Source: Globisporangium splendens (Eukaryota > Oomycota > Peronosporomycetes > Pythiales > Pythiaceae). Taken from it: DNA of 64,000 nucleotides. A program made the position numbers and the translations under genes. Positions 1-11,042 of the stretch are shown in pieces (position 1 is the first letter of the stretch; the number at the start of each line of letters is the position of its first letter). The DNA lies in contig VFIW01000012.1 of the NCBI GenBank assembly GCA_006386115.1, positions 186,001 to 250,000 of the forward strand. Reading direction: 5' to 3'. The notes beneath the pieces are model-generated. The model did no database searches. It was not told where the DNA came from and saw nothing but the letters and a program-made list of their open reading frames with translations.

Positions 1-34
1 GCCCCATGCTTGGCGGCGCGGCTTCCACCAGCAC

Positions 35-50
35 GCTCACTTTCCCATTG
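35..50 (+). promoter_or_regulatory. Oomycete Inr/FPR-like core promoter of the first AA17 gene
   Basis: GCTCACTTTCCCATTG matches the oomycete initiator plus flanking promoter region pattern (GCTCATTYYNCAWTTT) with a few differences. It lies 53 bp upstream of the ATG at 103, the short leader distance usual in these organisms. Matched by eye. Confidence 0.5.
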
Positions 51-102
51 GTCTTGCACCGAGCACATCGTCCGCCGCCACCACCACATCACTCCCAACA
101 AC

Positions 103-924
103 ATGAAGGTTCTTGCCGTCGCCTCGCTCGCCGTCGTCGCGCAACAGGTCAGCGCTCACGGGTACATCTCGTCGCCTCCGGCTCGCTTCCAGCCTGGCGC
201 CATGCAGACCAACTACGTCAAGACCATCTCCGAGTCTATCAACTCTGCGTTCGCCGGCAAGAAGTGGAACGACAACCCAGAGGCCAACACCAAGATGTTC
301 ACGTCGGCGTTCGCCAGCTCGAGCTACAAGTCGCTGCGCGAGATGCTCGACTCGGCCGTCCCCGACTGCGGCTTCACGCTCACGGACGGCACGCCTGTAG
401 ATGTGAGCTCGCTCAAGTCGATGAAGTGGCAGAACGACCAGGAGCGGAAGGGTTTCATCGACTCGCACCACGGCCCATGTGAGCTCTGGATCGACGACAC
501 CAAGATCATGCACTCGGACGATTGCCGCGCCGACTACACGGCATACCCTGCCGAGATCCCGGTCGACTACTCGGTCTGCAAGGGCAAGTGCCAATTGACC
601 TTCTACTGGTTGGCGCTCCACGAGCCAAACTGGCAGATCTACAAGCAGTGTGTGCCAATCCAGAACGGCAGCGGCGGCGGTTCGTCGTCGACCCCAGCGG
701 CGACCACCAAGGCTCCAGCCACTAACAAGCCGGCCGCTACCACTGCTGCTCCAGCCACCGGCGGCGACGACGAGTACGACGACGAATACAGCACGCCAGC
801 GCCAACCACCAAGGCGCCAAGCACCAAGACCCCATCGGCCGCAGCGACGCCATCGGTGACCAAGAAGGCGTGCAAGGGCAAGAGCCGCCGCCGCATGACG
901 GAGAGCCTCCGCAAGCAGGACTAA
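103..924 (+). CDS. AA17 lytic polysaccharide monooxygenase, Thr/Pro-tailed
   Basis: Secreted copper monooxygenase of the oomycete AA17 family, which includes pectin-cleaving enzymes; substrate here is inferred. 273 residues. An 18-residue signal peptide ends VSA, leaving His19 (HGYISSPP) as the mature N-terminus that forms the copper histidine brace. The second brace His is probably His122 in SHHGPCELW, because the first His of that pair is kept in all active-looking paralogues here. The core also has CKGKCQLTFYWLAL and ends near YKQCVPIQ. After it comes a low-complexity linker with TTKAP-type repeats, an acidic DDEYDDEY patch and a basic C-terminus, so the tail may be O-glycosylated or wall-attached. 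The ATG at 103 was chosen because it opens directly into the signal peptide. Single exon; the paralogue at 1863 has an intron at the end of the core. Confidence 0.93.
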   Translation: MKVLAVASLAVVAQQVSAHGYISSPPARFQPGAMQTNYVKTISESINSAFAGKKWNDNPEANTKMFTSAFASSSYKSLREMLDSAVPDCGFTLTDGTPVDVSSLKSMKWQNDQERKGFIDSHHGPCELWIDDTKIMHSDDCRADYTAYPAEIPVDYSVCKGKCQLTFYWLALHEPNWQIYKQCVPIQNGSGGGSSSTPAATTKAPATNKPAATTAAPATGGDDEYDDEYSTPAPTTKAPSTKTPSAAATPSVTKKACKGKSRRRMTESLRKQD

Positions 925-1862
925 GCATTTTTGTATATCGATCGGTGTCATCATCGCACTAGACAGTCGTGTTGTGTTGTTGTTTTGGTTTTGATAACCG
1001 AGTAAAATTAGTAAATCTTCATTTGCCATCCATCCTGTCAACTCGCCTACTACTAATAAAGAGATTAACGCACTGATACCACTAGGATACAAAATGAAAA
1101 TGGCTTGGCGGCTTTCTCCATTTCCAAGGGAACACAGCTTGTCAGGCGCATATCACTCACTCACTCACAACTCACGGAAATCACAGCAACCGCACATTTT
1201 GACACTGCAAGTGTTGCGGTCTGACTCGCTGCTTGTCTTCGTGGATTCAGCAGTCTCTCATGTCGTATCCGTTTTGGAAGGTTTAGAAATACAAGAATAC
1301 TTGTACTGATCGTCAAGTGAAGTATGATGAGTGTTCTCCAATAAAAGTGAGAAAAGGTCATATTGATAGTATTTACTGTACTGTGGCAATGGTGATGACA
1401 GCATCAATTTATACACGTTCAAAGTACCCACATTGCACTACGTATGGAAAAATACAAGTAGTTTACATATAGAGTGTGAGGTAAGGCCATATTGACAGAG
1501 AGAACGGTGTGGTGGCAATGCTGCGTGGGACTCGTCTGGGATTGGCGAAGCCTCCATCTCCTGATTAGGTGCCGGTCGAGTCACGCTCACAGAGCAAACT
1601 GCGCATGTTGCCTGCTGGGTTTGGCGCTCATCCCAGCAAGCCACCCGTTGTGCATCTCTTGATTAGATTCAGTCACCCACAGTAATACTGCGATCAGCAG
1701 ACTGCGCATTTTCCCTTGCTGGGGTGTGCGTCAAAACCAGATGGCCCTCTAGGACCTCTTCCAGGCTTCACTGCTATGTGCCCCAATGACAAGCACAGCC
1801 TCGCGCACTTGGCTGTCACTTCCAGATTGCACGCACACCGCTCAGATCGGCAGTAAACAGGT
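925..1862. other. Intergenic, no gene seen
   Basis: 938 bp between two co-directional AA17 genes. It has lower GC than the genes. The short reading frames have no signal peptide, domain or splice continuity. An AATAAA-like signal (ctaataaagag) near 1052 could serve the upstream gene. Confidence 0.6.
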
Positions 1863-2746
1863 ATGAAGGTCTCCACGCTCTCGGTCCGCGCGGTCGCGGT
1901 CGCCTCGCTCGCCGTGGCGCTGGCGCCGCCATCGCACTTCGCCGACGCGCACGGGTACATCTCGCAGCCCAAGGCGTCGTACAAGCCCAACACGATCTAC
2001 ACCAACTACAACGCCGAGATCACAGCGAGCGTCAACCCGGCGTTCGCGGGCAAGATCTTCAACCACGCGCCGGAGGACAACGCCAAGGTGTTCACTGCCG
2101 CGTGGCCGCAGACGGGGTACAAGTCGCTCAAGGAGATGCTGGACCCTGCAGCCCCGGACTGCGGGCTCTCGCTCCCGGACGTCGAGCCTATTGACGTGAG
2201 CTCGATGAAGGAGTTCAAATTCCAGAACAACGAGTACAAGGAGGGCTTCATCGCGTCCCACCGCGGCCCGTGCGAGCTCTGGATCGGCGACACTCGCGCG
2301 TGGCACTACGACGACTGTGCGGCCAAGTTCCCGGGGTACCCGGCGACGATCCCGACCGATTTCTCCGTGTGCAAGGGCACGTGCCGCGTCACGTTCTACT
2401 GGCTCGCGTTGCACTCGCCCAACTGGCAGATTTATAGTAAGTGTCCGACTGAACCACGTGCTCTTGGTTGCTATTACTTGGTGGTGCTGTCATGTGATCG
2501 ACTAACTGGACTCGATGCTGAATGCTTCTATCAGAACAATGTGTGCCAGTGAAGAACGGCAACACTGCTGCTACCCCAGCTGCCACCCCCGCTCCTGCGA
2601 CAACCAAGACGCCTACCACCCCAATGCCGACAACCAAGACCCCTGCTACCTCAAAGCCTACGGTGACTCCCGCCACTGGTAGCGCTGTCGGCGGCGACAG
2701 TGACAAAGGGTCCAGCGGCAAGAAGTGCACCAAGATCAAGAAGTAG
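1863..2746 (+). CDS. AA17 lytic polysaccharide monooxygenase, two exons
   Basis: Exons 1863-2436 and 2535-2746, 261 residues. The 98-bp intron starts GTAAGT and ends TCAG; splicing restores YKQCVPVKN, the same core end as the gene at 103. A 29-residue signal peptide ends ADA and exposes His30 (HGYISQPK). The second brace histidine sits in SHRGPCELW, where the neighbouring His of other copies is Arg. The core includes YDDCAAKFPGYPATIP and CKGTCRVTFYWLALH. The exon-2 tail is Thr/Pro-rich (repeats of TTKTP type) and ends in a basic GKKCTKIKK, a tail style shared with the first gene rather than the acidic tails further right. Expected role is oxidative cleavage of plant wall polysaccharide outside the cell. 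Confidence 0.92.
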
Positions 2747-2944
2747 AACGAGCACGTGGAAGATGAGTGAGAGCCATTGATTTCTAGGATGGTGTGCCGA
2801 GTATTGTCCGTAGCTTGATCATTTTTGCGACCTTATCGATCAAGTTCAACATGCATGTAGTTTCTAGTGTATACACTCTTGAGTTTGTTAGTATGAGCAC
2901 ACTGGTAAGGCAAATAGTCGCAAGCTAACGCTAGATGCTGGAGT

Positions 2945-4738
2945 CTAAATCCCCATGTTGTCTAATAAGGCATTCAGATACCGAGAGCCTGAGTATTCCA
3001 AGCGGATGGCCCCGACATCCAACCACTCACTGTAGTGTTCATGCAGCCATAGAAACATCTCGAGGTTCTCACGCGACGCGACAGCGTTCACAACCGAGTA
3101 CGTGCATCCCTCCTGCCGATGCTGATGCAGAAACAGCAGACTGTCGAAATCTCCCATCCACACGGCAAAGTCCATGGCTCTCGCAGTGCATCCTTCGAAG
3201 CGGTTCTCATGCAGCCACTTGACAAGCCCAAACGATCGCGCATTGTCCATCGCTGAGGTCGTGCAGCCCTCAGTTCGGTTCTCATGGAGCCATCGCACCA
3301 TCTCAAGGTGATCGCCCCGCGCCGCATCGTCCATCGCGTAATTCGTGCATCCCTCGTTGCGATTCGCATGCAGCCATTGCACCATCTCCAAATGGTTGTG
3401 TGACGCTGCGACGTCCATCGCCATCGTCGTGCAGCCTTCGAGGCGATGCTCGTGAAGAAACTTGACAACGTCCAAATGGCCATTTCCTGCTGCAAAGTCC
3501 ATGGCTCTCGCCGTACAGCCTTCAAGTCGATGAGTGTGCAACCACTGCACCGTTGCCAGATGACCGTTCAACGCGGCTCGATCCATTGCGGCAACCGTGC
3601 AGCCTTCGTTACGATTCTCATGAAGCCACTGCACCACCTCAAGGTGGCCACCGGATGCCGCAGCATCCATTGCGTCCGCCGTGCATCCCTCCTTCCTGTT
3701 GGCGTGAAGCCATTGGACGACTGCGAGATGTCCATTCCCAGCAGCGTAATCCATCGCGTCGCGATGGGTGCACCCTTCGCTGCGATTCTCATGGAGCCAC
3801 TGCACTACGTCCAAGTGGCCATACCGTGCTGCTTCATCCATGGCACGACTCGTGCACCCTTCGCTTCGATTCTCGTGGAGCCATTGCACCATGTCAAGGT
3901 TTCCATTCGCTGCGGCATTATTCATACCAGCCGTCGTGCAACCTGCACTTGTGTTCGCGTGGAGCCATTGCAGCACGCGCATGCGGTTGTTCTTTGCTGC
4001 ATGGTTCAACGAGTTGTCGTCACGGTCAAAGTCCACACCAAGTCGATACAACAACTTCACCACATCAAGGTGGCCATTGCCGATAGCCAAATGCATCGCT
4101 TCCACAGTCGGCTCTTCTCCTTTGCACACGAGCCACTTCACCACTTCCAAATGGCCATTCTGAGCCGCGCTTTCCATCGCGCGTGACGTGCACCCCACGT
4201 TTAAGGGCTGCGCGTCCAGCCATTCGAGAACTGGTACGTGGCCATTCTCGGCCGCGACGTCCATGAAATCGGGACTCCAGAGGATATTCGACGCATAGTT
4301 CTCAGCAACCCAGCCCAGCAAATGCACTCTCCCCAGTCGGCACGCTTCCTCCATGGCTTTCGACACAAACGCCGTGGGACAATACGTCGACAACAGCCAC
4401 GTCAGGACCACAAGGTCGTCACTGCGTACTGCATTCACCAGTCCGGCACTGCACTGGGAAGCGCGATGGAGGCGATGCATATCTGCTGGCTGGCACCGCG
4501 CGATCCGCTCCAGCAAGCGAAGATGCACGTCTGCCAAGAGTTCTTCTTCATTGCCGTTGAGGCGTCGCCGTCGCGCGCACGCCTTCGGGATGCTCCAGTA
4601 CTTGGGGACCGAGTAGTCGAGACACTCGCTGATGTGCTCGACCACGTGCGGCAGCGCCTCGATCTCGGGGCGAGAGCGACACACGAGGCGCGCAGCGACA
4701 ATGAGCGGCGGTGGTGCGAGTGAGGTTGTCGTCACCAT
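2945..4738 (-). CDS. Ankyrin-repeat protein with 28-residue repeats
   Basis: 597 residues. The first in-frame ATG is at 4738; the frame stays open further upstream but only with non-ATG triplets. The N-terminal ~110 residues (ARLVCRSRPEIEALPHVVEH region) are non-repetitive. From about residue 150 to the end run short ankyrin-like units with consensus AMDxAAxxGHLxVVQWLHxNRxEGCT, period 28 instead of the canonical 33. At least ten are near-perfect; one near the C-terminus (AMDNARSFGLVKWLHENR) lacks three residues. No signal peptide or membrane segment. Oomycetes carry large families of such proteins; they are generally taken as protein-binding scaffolds, and no specific partner can be inferred. 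Convergent with the AA17 gene ending at 2746. Confidence 0.88.
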   Translation of the reverse strand: MVTTTSLAPPPLIVAARLVCRSRPEIEALPHVVEHISECLDYSVPKYWSIPKACARRRRLNGNEEELLADVHLRLLERIARCQPADMHRLHRASQCSAGLVNAVRSDDLVVLTWLLSTYCPTAFVSKAMEEACRLGRVHLLGWVAENYASNILWSPDFMDVAAENGHVPVLEWLDAQPLNVGCTSRAMESAAQNGHLEVVKWLVCKGEEPTVEAMHLAIGNGHLDVVKLLYRLGVDFDRDDNSLNHAAKNNRMRVLQWLHANTSAGCTTAGMNNAAANGNLDMVQWLHENRSEGCTSRAMDEAARYGHLDVVQWLHENRSEGCTHRDAMDYAAGNGHLAVVQWLHANRKEGCTADAMDAAASGGHLEVVQWLHENRNEGCTVAAMDRAALNGHLATVQWLHTHRLEGCTARAMDFAAGNGHLDVVKFLHEHRLEGCTTMAMDVAASHNHLEMVQWLHANRNEGCTNYAMDDAARGDHLEMVRWLHENRTEGCTTSAMDNARSFGLVKWLHENRFEGCTARAMDFAVWMGDFDSLLFLHQHRQEGCTYSVVNAVASRENLEMFLWLHEHYSEWLDVGAIRLEYSGSRYLNALLDNMGI

Positions 4739-6040
4739 TTCCGAGTTGATCAAAGAAAAAGCTGCGAGGCAAGAGTGAATGTCAGTCTGCACCAAAAAGG
4801 ATCATCTCTTACATCCAATAGATAGAGTAGGTCTGCAAATGAACAATTTATCTGAAAAAGAATACAGGGGTAGGGGGTATTAATAGCGTACAATTTTGGT
4901 AGGTGATATTGACTCTGTAGGCTTCTCGTTCTGACGATGGTGAGGAGGTGGGAGTCGCGTAGGGTATCATTCCCCACGTGCCATTGGTGTGTGTGTGTGT
5001 GTCAACAAGACGAAAGGTTCACACGAAAAAGCGAAGCACCAAAGCACATCCACTCTGTATTGTCCCACCGGAGGAATGGAGGTGCGTGGACTTGTAGACA
5101 TTTTAGTCCCAGTGTACTCTTCAGGTCTGAGTCTTTGTGGTTCCTAAATGGCAAATGGTTCCCCCAAAGCGTCGTACCGCGTTTTACCACATCTGTACAG
5201 TCGAATTATCGAGATCAACTCCACGCCACCAGGTGGTCTGCTTCCTCCCAATGCGTTCTTCTCATTTCCGAGATCTTCAAGGATGGTTTTCAGTGGAGCT
5301 CGCAATGGTCATTTTTTTTTTATATCAATAGCACTCGCACATCTTCCATTACATATTGCTGTCACTGGTTGGGAGGCGGTGCATTTATTTCTTGAGCTTT
5401 GCTCGGACGTTTCGCATGGTTGCCACGTCATTGTCGATTCAACTGTCCACATGCAAGAAGAGACAGTCCATAAAACTTGACGACCCACTTCAGATTAGTT
5501 TGATCGGGATAATCACCATACAATCACACTCGGCCACAGTTCCCCAAACACACTGTCGCCAGTGATCATCACCGATGAAAGTGGGCATTTTTCTGGAAAA
5601 CTGTGCATTGGTTTCTGCCACTGTTCATCCAGCACACCCATCAGAAAAACAGACCAGTTTAGAGCACCCGGGATCACGCAAAAGTATCCATCCATCTGTT
5701 GCAAACAACCGAAGCTTCGCCAAACATCTGTGCTGCAGAGCCCTTATAATTGAATACTCAACCATCTTACATAAGTCCTATTTATATTGTTTTGACAAAT
5801 CCAGAGTTTTATGACCTTTATACTTCCATTGTACTCGAATAATTAGAGATGATCCAACAGCGTTGCTCGATCCGATTGCTTCCACCTGGTGGGAGTAGCA
5901 ATTCACCGTAAAAGAGCAAACAGCCTCACAAACGAGCATTGTCCGTAGAGGAGCTCACTGCCATCAACAAGCTGAGCCCTTCGGCCGTTCACCTCTCGCT
6001 CGCTCGCTTCTCGTCACTGCAAAGCGCCACAAAAACCAAG
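4739..6040. other. Intergenic, no gene seen
   Basis: About 1.3 kb between the ankyrin gene (minus) and the next AA17 gene (plus), so it must hold two divergent promoters. A short GT dinucleotide run lies near 4988-5001 and a T-tract near 5311-5321. I see no protein-like frame or RNA gene. Confidence 0.6.
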
Positions 6041-6057
6041 GCTCATTCTGCAATTTG
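6041..6057 (+). promoter_or_regulatory. Oomycete Inr/FPR core promoter
   Basis: GCTCATTCTGCAATTTG is an essentially perfect match to the oomycete core promoter and lies 27 bp upstream of the ATG at 6085. The paralogue at 34079 has GTTCATTCTGCAATTTG in the same place. Confidence 0.75.
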
Positions 6058-6084
6058 CTGCCAACCACCACCACAACAGTCACC

Positions 6085-6975
6085 ATGAAGTCCTGCGCTG
6101 CCGCCCTCACCCTCGCTTCCGCCGCTGCGCTCTTGGCGCCTGCCTCCGTCGAAGCCCATGGCTACGTGTCCCAACCAAAGGGCACCTACACTGGCGGCTC
6201 GAGCTACACGAGCTACAGTGCCGAGATCAACGCCAGTTCCAACAAGGGCTTCAACGGATACATCTTCAATCGCTCGCCAGAACAAAACACGCAGCAATTC
6301 ACGGCTGCGTGGCCAAAGACCGGCTACAAGTCACTCAAGGAGATGATGGACAAGGCTGTGCCAGGCTGCGGCTACTCGAACCCGAACGCAGCTCCAGTGG
6401 ATGTGAGCCAGATGAGCGCGATGAAGTTCCAGAACAATGAGTACAAGGAGGGTTTCCTTGCGTCCCACCACGGTCCGTGCGAAGGCTGGATCGACAACAC
6501 CCGCGTGTTCCACTATGACGACTGTGTGGCCAAGTTCCCAGGCTACCCTGCGACGATCCCGATGAGCTACAAGGCGTGCAAGGGCACGTGCCGTCTGACC
6601 TTCTACTGGTTGGCGTTGCACTCGTCGCAGTGGCAGGCGTACAAGTCGTGCGTGGCGATCAAGAACAACGCGTACAGCGAGGAGCGCAGCTCGGACCCTG
6701 AGGATCTTGAGGACTTTCCTCAGGTGACAGACGATGAAACTGACGGCGAAGCAGACAGCACGGAGGAAACTCTTCCAGATGAGACGAGCGATGAAGCAGC
6801 CGTTGAGGAGTCTACTACAGATGAAGTTGGCGCCGAGGCCGAGTCGGAGGAATCCACTTCGGATGAAGTTGGCAACGAAGCTGAGACTGACGAGTCTACT
6901 CCAGAAGAAACGGGCGATGAGGACGATTTCCCTGAGACCTACGACAACTCGACCGCTACCGACAGCACTGACTAA
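6085..6975 (+). CDS. AA17 lytic polysaccharide monooxygenase with acidic tail
   Basis: 296 residues, single exon. The 24-residue signal peptide ends VEA, exposing His25 (HGYVSQPKGTY). Core landmarks are GFNGYIFNRSPEQNTQQF, SHHGPCEGW with the second brace His, YDDCVAKFPGYPATIP and CKGTCRLTFYWLALHS. After the core the protein carries about 90 residues of Glu/Asp/Thr/Ser with repeated motifs of the type STSDEVGNEAE; such a tail is strongly acidic and could be modified or bind cations. The core is nearly identical to the gene at 34079, so the two are recent duplicates now separated by the 24.9-kb retrotransposon nest. Confidence 0.93.
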   Translation: MKSCAAALTLASAAALLAPASVEAHGYVSQPKGTYTGGSSYTSYSAEINASSNKGFNGYIFNRSPEQNTQQFTAAWPKTGYKSLKEMMDKAVPGCGYSNPNAAPVDVSQMSAMKFQNNEYKEGFLASHHGPCEGWIDNTRVFHYDDCVAKFPGYPATIPMSYKACKGTCRLTFYWLALHSSQWQAYKSCVAIKNNAYSEERSSDPEDLEDFPQVTDDETDGEADSTEETLPDETSDEAAVEESTTDEVGAEAESEESTSDEVGNEAETDESTPEETGDEDDFPETYDNSTATDSTD

Positions 6976-8237
6976 GTGTCACTGGCAGCAACATTGGTGT
7001 GATTGCACATGTGCTTTTTGTTGAGATTTCATATGAAACCGTCGTACCAAACAAATACAACCGAAAGGCTTCTTGTGCTCATCTTTGCTGAAGTTGCTCG
7101 CTAAATCTTGAAAGAACATTTTTTGTACAGCTCACAACAGTGCATGTTCGTCGATAGCATGGCTCGGTAACCAGTCGAGTGGCGCGAGTTCACCAGGTTA
7201 TTGATCGCGAGGGCAGCATGGTCTGTCTGACAAATGAACTCGACCAGCATGTCAGCCTGTCAGCACCCAGTCGAAATCCAGGGTGAGGCTCGCACCCGTT
7301 AAGTCCGACTGCGAAATCCATTCCATATCAGTGTCCTAATGAAGTGGACCATCCAGAGATATGTCCTCGAGGACGCTGGTGGCTCAGTGGTTCGACAAGT
7401 CGAACACTCGAGCCTCTTTTTTGCACTCGCTGTTCTGGACCACTTCAACGAGCTCGCTTCAACTAGCGCGTTTGGATCCACATCCACTTGTTATAACCGT
7501 AGGTAGAGCCTTCTTTCTGCCGCTATCGCTCTAGATGGAGTCCAATGCTAAACCTGGTGATTGCAGAGCGCGGTTCAACACAGTGTGCACGGTGCGGAGT
7601 ACTTTGTGCAAAGATGCACCGTCCACTTTTTGAGAAAGGCACAGCTTACGGTGGATGTAAACGTCAGAGAGGAGTTGCCAAGCTTGCTTCGAATGATGAT
7701 GCCAGTACCTGCAATTACTACAGCTAGCAGCAACCAAAGGTCGCGCCAAACAACTGCTATTGTACCGCGTCACGAGGTGACTAATCGTTCTGCGTGCTAG
7801 AAGTTTGAAACCGAGCAAAAGTGCATCCATTGGAAAGGATTGTTAAACAGGGGACACCATAGGTGCTTGAATGGGGGGCACGCCCGTACGCTGAAGCAAG
7901 CGAGACGTATACCTAGTCTTTTCGTGGCTAGCCGGTCATGAACGACGTTTTTTTTCTGTTTATGCGGACACGATCAATAGGAGTCGGTCTGGTCCTGTTT
8001 CGGTCCTGTCTCTTCTATGTGCAAAAGGACCCAAACGCTAGTCCAGACTGATACTTAGGAGGAAATAGATCACAGCGTGATGCGCCATGCTTCGACGCGG
8101 GTTGGCATGAAACCGATGCAAGTTTAAAGCATCGAAGCGTTTGAGCACTCTTACATACTATGCGTGAAGGCGTTGAATGTGCTACAGCCGCACCTGTAAC
8201 CCATTGCGTACATCAAGCGAATCAAAAGCATCATGAA
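6976..8237. other. Intergenic, no gene seen
   Basis: About 1.26 kb between the AA17 gene and the left edge of the retrotransposon nest. I find no long conserved frame, RNA gene or terminal repeat. Frames of 60-99 codons here have no recognisable features. Confidence 0.55.
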
Positions 8238-8744
8238 TGCAATGGGACTCCCTGCATCAGTGTTTCCTGCCACACACCCTCACATGCGTTCACTAACTAC
8301 GCACGACACTCCTTCTCAAGTGCACGGTGCGTACTTCAGCTAAGTCCGCACCGAGGGTGGGTGCTAACCCCTCTTCTGTCATCGAGACCCTCAACATTCC
8401 GTATGATAGGTCTTGTATATCATTGGATAATAATACAGAAGTAGGTAGGATTTGGACCAATCAGTTCTCAATAAAAACAGTAGGAATTCTCCCAACCAAC
8501 AATTAGGGTTTTGCATAAGGTTTTAGGGTTTACTCGCGGTCTAGCCAGACCGCTCGACATAAGCACACAAAATACAAAAACACTCTCATTCTTTCCTCAT
8601 ACTAGAACGATCGCTGCAGTATTGGGATCAGCTTTCTCTGGTCCTATACTAAGTTCTATACAAACCCAGTTAGGTGTGACACCTAACTGCGCGCTTCCTC
8701 ACGGACGCACACGTGTACGCCAGCGTAACGGTTGACCCGTTACA
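8238..8744 (+). repeat. E1 5' LTR
   Basis: Ends CCCGTTACA and is followed by CC then TGGTAGCAC, a primer-binding-site-like sequence. From 8269 it matches the LTR at 27747-28238 in reverse complement. The first ~30 bp (TGCAATGGGACTCCC) differ from the other copy (TGTAACGGGGCTTCCC), so the precise left end is uncertain. Confidence 0.7.
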
Positions 8745-8746
8745 CC

Positions 8747-8755
8747 TGGTAGCAC
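8747..8755 (+). other. Primer-binding site of E1
   Basis: TGGTAGCAC starts two bases after the LTR end. The same bases follow the E1 LTR at 27747 and the E2 LTR at 32729, on the minus strand. It resembles the TGGTATCAGAGC type that pairs with initiator tRNA, but the tRNA was not identified. Confidence 0.55.
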
Positions 8756-8840
8756 TAGTAGTCCTTCCCACGGCCATCCCATGTCCACTTGAGTTGACAC
8801 GCTCCCTCGGTTCTTGACAGAGAGTTCACCATCGACCACC

Positions 8841-9855
8841 ATGGAGTTCGATGGTGGTCGCGTAACCTGGGAAATCTGCCCGCACCTGAGCGCCATCGAA
8901 TGGGACGCTCTGAGCGCATGGCAGAGATTGTCGGCGAGAGCGTCGTAGCGTCCATGCTGCGCACGCTCTCCCCGGAAGAGCACAGAGCAGCTGCTCTGCG
9001 CTTTATGCTGCAAGCACGTGGTCAGCAACTGTCACCTGTTGCTTCCAAGTCTCCACGCGTTGAGTTTTTAAAACTCAATGTGTCTCCGTACAGAGGCGGA
9101 GAAGGGGAACCGCTTCTCCGATGGCTCGTCGAGCTCGACGCTGCTGTCAACGCTCGTCAGATCACTGACGAAGGTCTGAAGGTTCCCTTCGCTACGAGCT
9201 GCTTTGCGGGGCGGGCGGAGACGTGGACGTGTGGACGCAGACTGCATGATCTGTCTGCGTTCACGTCCTACGAGGAGTTCAAATCCGAGCTCAAACTCAC
9301 GTTTGAACCACCCAAGAACGAGTTCAGATCGAGAGCTGAGTTTCTCGATCTGCGTCGGGGTAAGCATGACATCCATGCCTACTCTGAGAGGACACGCTAT
9401 CTGGTGTCCAATGTCGTGGAGGAGCCCATCGACATGGCTGTACAGATAGCCGTGTACATGAAAGGCTTGAGCGATGGCCCGATCAAGACTTATTTGTTTC
9501 GGGAACACCCCAAGACGCTCGAGGAAGCTATTTCACGTAGCATCCAAGAGGACTTCAGCGCGGAGCAATCGGAGCTTCATTCGCACTCTCAAGTGCCGCG
9601 AGGCTTCAAAGCCTTCGCGGTGAAGCCGCGCTCGAATGGCCGGAGCCGATGGATCTCTCTGCGGTTGACTCACTGACGACTCAAACGCCGAGGAAAGAAT
9701 CGCTCCGGTGCAATCAATGTGGCAAGATTGGCCACTTTACTTACGAGTGCATGGCGCCGCGCCCGGCGCCACGGTCCCAACGCACGGAGACAGCTGGAAG
9801 CGCTTCTCACAACCAGCTGCGCGCCGTGGTTGCAAAATACGAAAACAGCCAGTAG
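8841..9855 (+). pseudogene. E1 gag (capsid and zinc knuckle), frameshifted
   Basis: The gag polyprotein that would build the virus-like particle. The ATG at 8841 opens a frame reading PHLSAIEW; the match to E2 gag then moves to a second frame near 8915-8930, which carries the capsid-like region (LLRWLVELDA, YEEFKSELKLTFEPP, MKGLSDGPIKTYLFREHP). It moves to a third frame near 9600-9640 for the MDLSAVD segment and the zinc knuckle CNQCGKIGHFTYEC (CX2CX4HX4C). That is two disabling shifts. The minus-strand copy at 26636-27650 carries the same ones, so they predate the duplication of this segment. The frame ends at a TAG at 9853, just after the start of the protease frame. Confidence 0.85.
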
Positions 9856-11042
9856 ATGCGGGGCGTCCTACTGGAAGCGCGTCCCCACGAGTCAGCGTTG
9901 GACATGTGAGGGTCGCAGCCCCCGACGGGACTCTGTCTCGTTGTAAAGAACAGGGTGATGAGAAAGCGCTTATCGCTCTGCAATTACGCACGCACGACAA
10001 GAAGGTCGTGCGCGCGCTGTTTGACACAGGCGCTTCAAACAACTTTGTGAGGGCACAAAGTTTGTCTGTTGTGCCTCATGTGGAGGTGGGAGCTCCGCAT
10101 AAGAGGTTGATTGTTCGACTTGCTACTGACTTCACTGTAGAAGCCGCGAAACGTGTGATTCGCGCACGTTTCGAGCATGAAGGGAAGCAGTTCGGGGACG
10201 ATTTCATCGTTCTCGAACTGGACAAGAAGTTTGATGTCATCCTTGGCATGCCGCGGATGACGAAGTTCGAGCCCACGATCGATTGGAAGAGCCAATCGAT
10301 CGCCTGGTCCGCTCCAACGACGACTGTTCGGATCGCAACGGAGAGCGGCGGTCCTGTCTGCGTTTCGAGCGCACCGTTGGACGCACTCGCGCAGTCACGC
10401 GATGTGTCGGCGTGCGATGGCCCCGATCCCCTCGTCTATGATTGCGCGAGCGTGCTGCGACACAAGCGTCATGCTGGACGCACGAGTTCCACCGCGAGGA
10501 AGGCGCATCCTCGCGTGGCAAGAGAGAAGCCAGTGGCGGGCAGAAAAGACTGCCGCGACTTGAAGAAGAAAAGTGTCACGAGCGGAAAATGCGCTCGTGG
10601 CACTGTCGAAGAATAGCGCGTAGACGATGACGATCGTCACGAACGCTCCAAGAAGAACGACATGGGCGATAAAGACCGCCATGTTGAAGAAGAAGATCGC
10701 GACGTGGGCGATAAAGACCGCCACGTCGATGAAGATGTAAATAGCGTGGGCGATAAAGATCACCATGATGAAAGTGGCCTCAGTGCGGGGGGTATAGACC
10801 GCGGCACTCAAGAAGAACACGCTCAGCTACGAGGAGTAACTGAGTGCAAGAAGAAAAATCGCAGTTCGCGAGGGAGATGCAGGATTCCTCCTCATCTCCG
10901 TCGTGCTGACCGAGCAAATGAGGACGTCGAGACGATCAACGTCTTGGCGCAGACGGAGACTGGAGTAGCTAACCAGTCTCTGACTGTTCGAGTTCAACCA
11001 CGGTCAGCCGCGGAGATTACGCGACTTCCCAGCTTAAGCCGG
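9840..11042 (+). pseudogene. E1 protease and pre-RT linker, interrupted by LTR L1
   Basis: This frame lies -1 relative to the zinc knuckle. It has the aspartic protease signature LFDTGASNNFVRAQS near 10020 and the following ILGMP. Near 10407 is ACDGPDP, which aligns with the start of the RT frames elsewhere in the nest. An in-frame TAG at 10614 truncates it; the frame then continues through a linker with three repeats of the type VGDKDRHV and a Lys/Glu-rich stretch up to RLPSLSR at 11042. There LTR L1 begins, so the reverse transcriptase of E1 is absent from this side. Confidence 0.8.

Noticed and set aside
37..1092. 351-codon minus-strand frame over the first AA17 gene
   Set aside because: Low-complexity shadow of the AA17 CDS with non-ATG start and no domain.
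9834..9840. A slippery heptamer in E1 matching that of E2
   Set aside because: The bases are A AAA TAC; the second codon cannot re-pair in the -1 frame, so it is not a canonical site.
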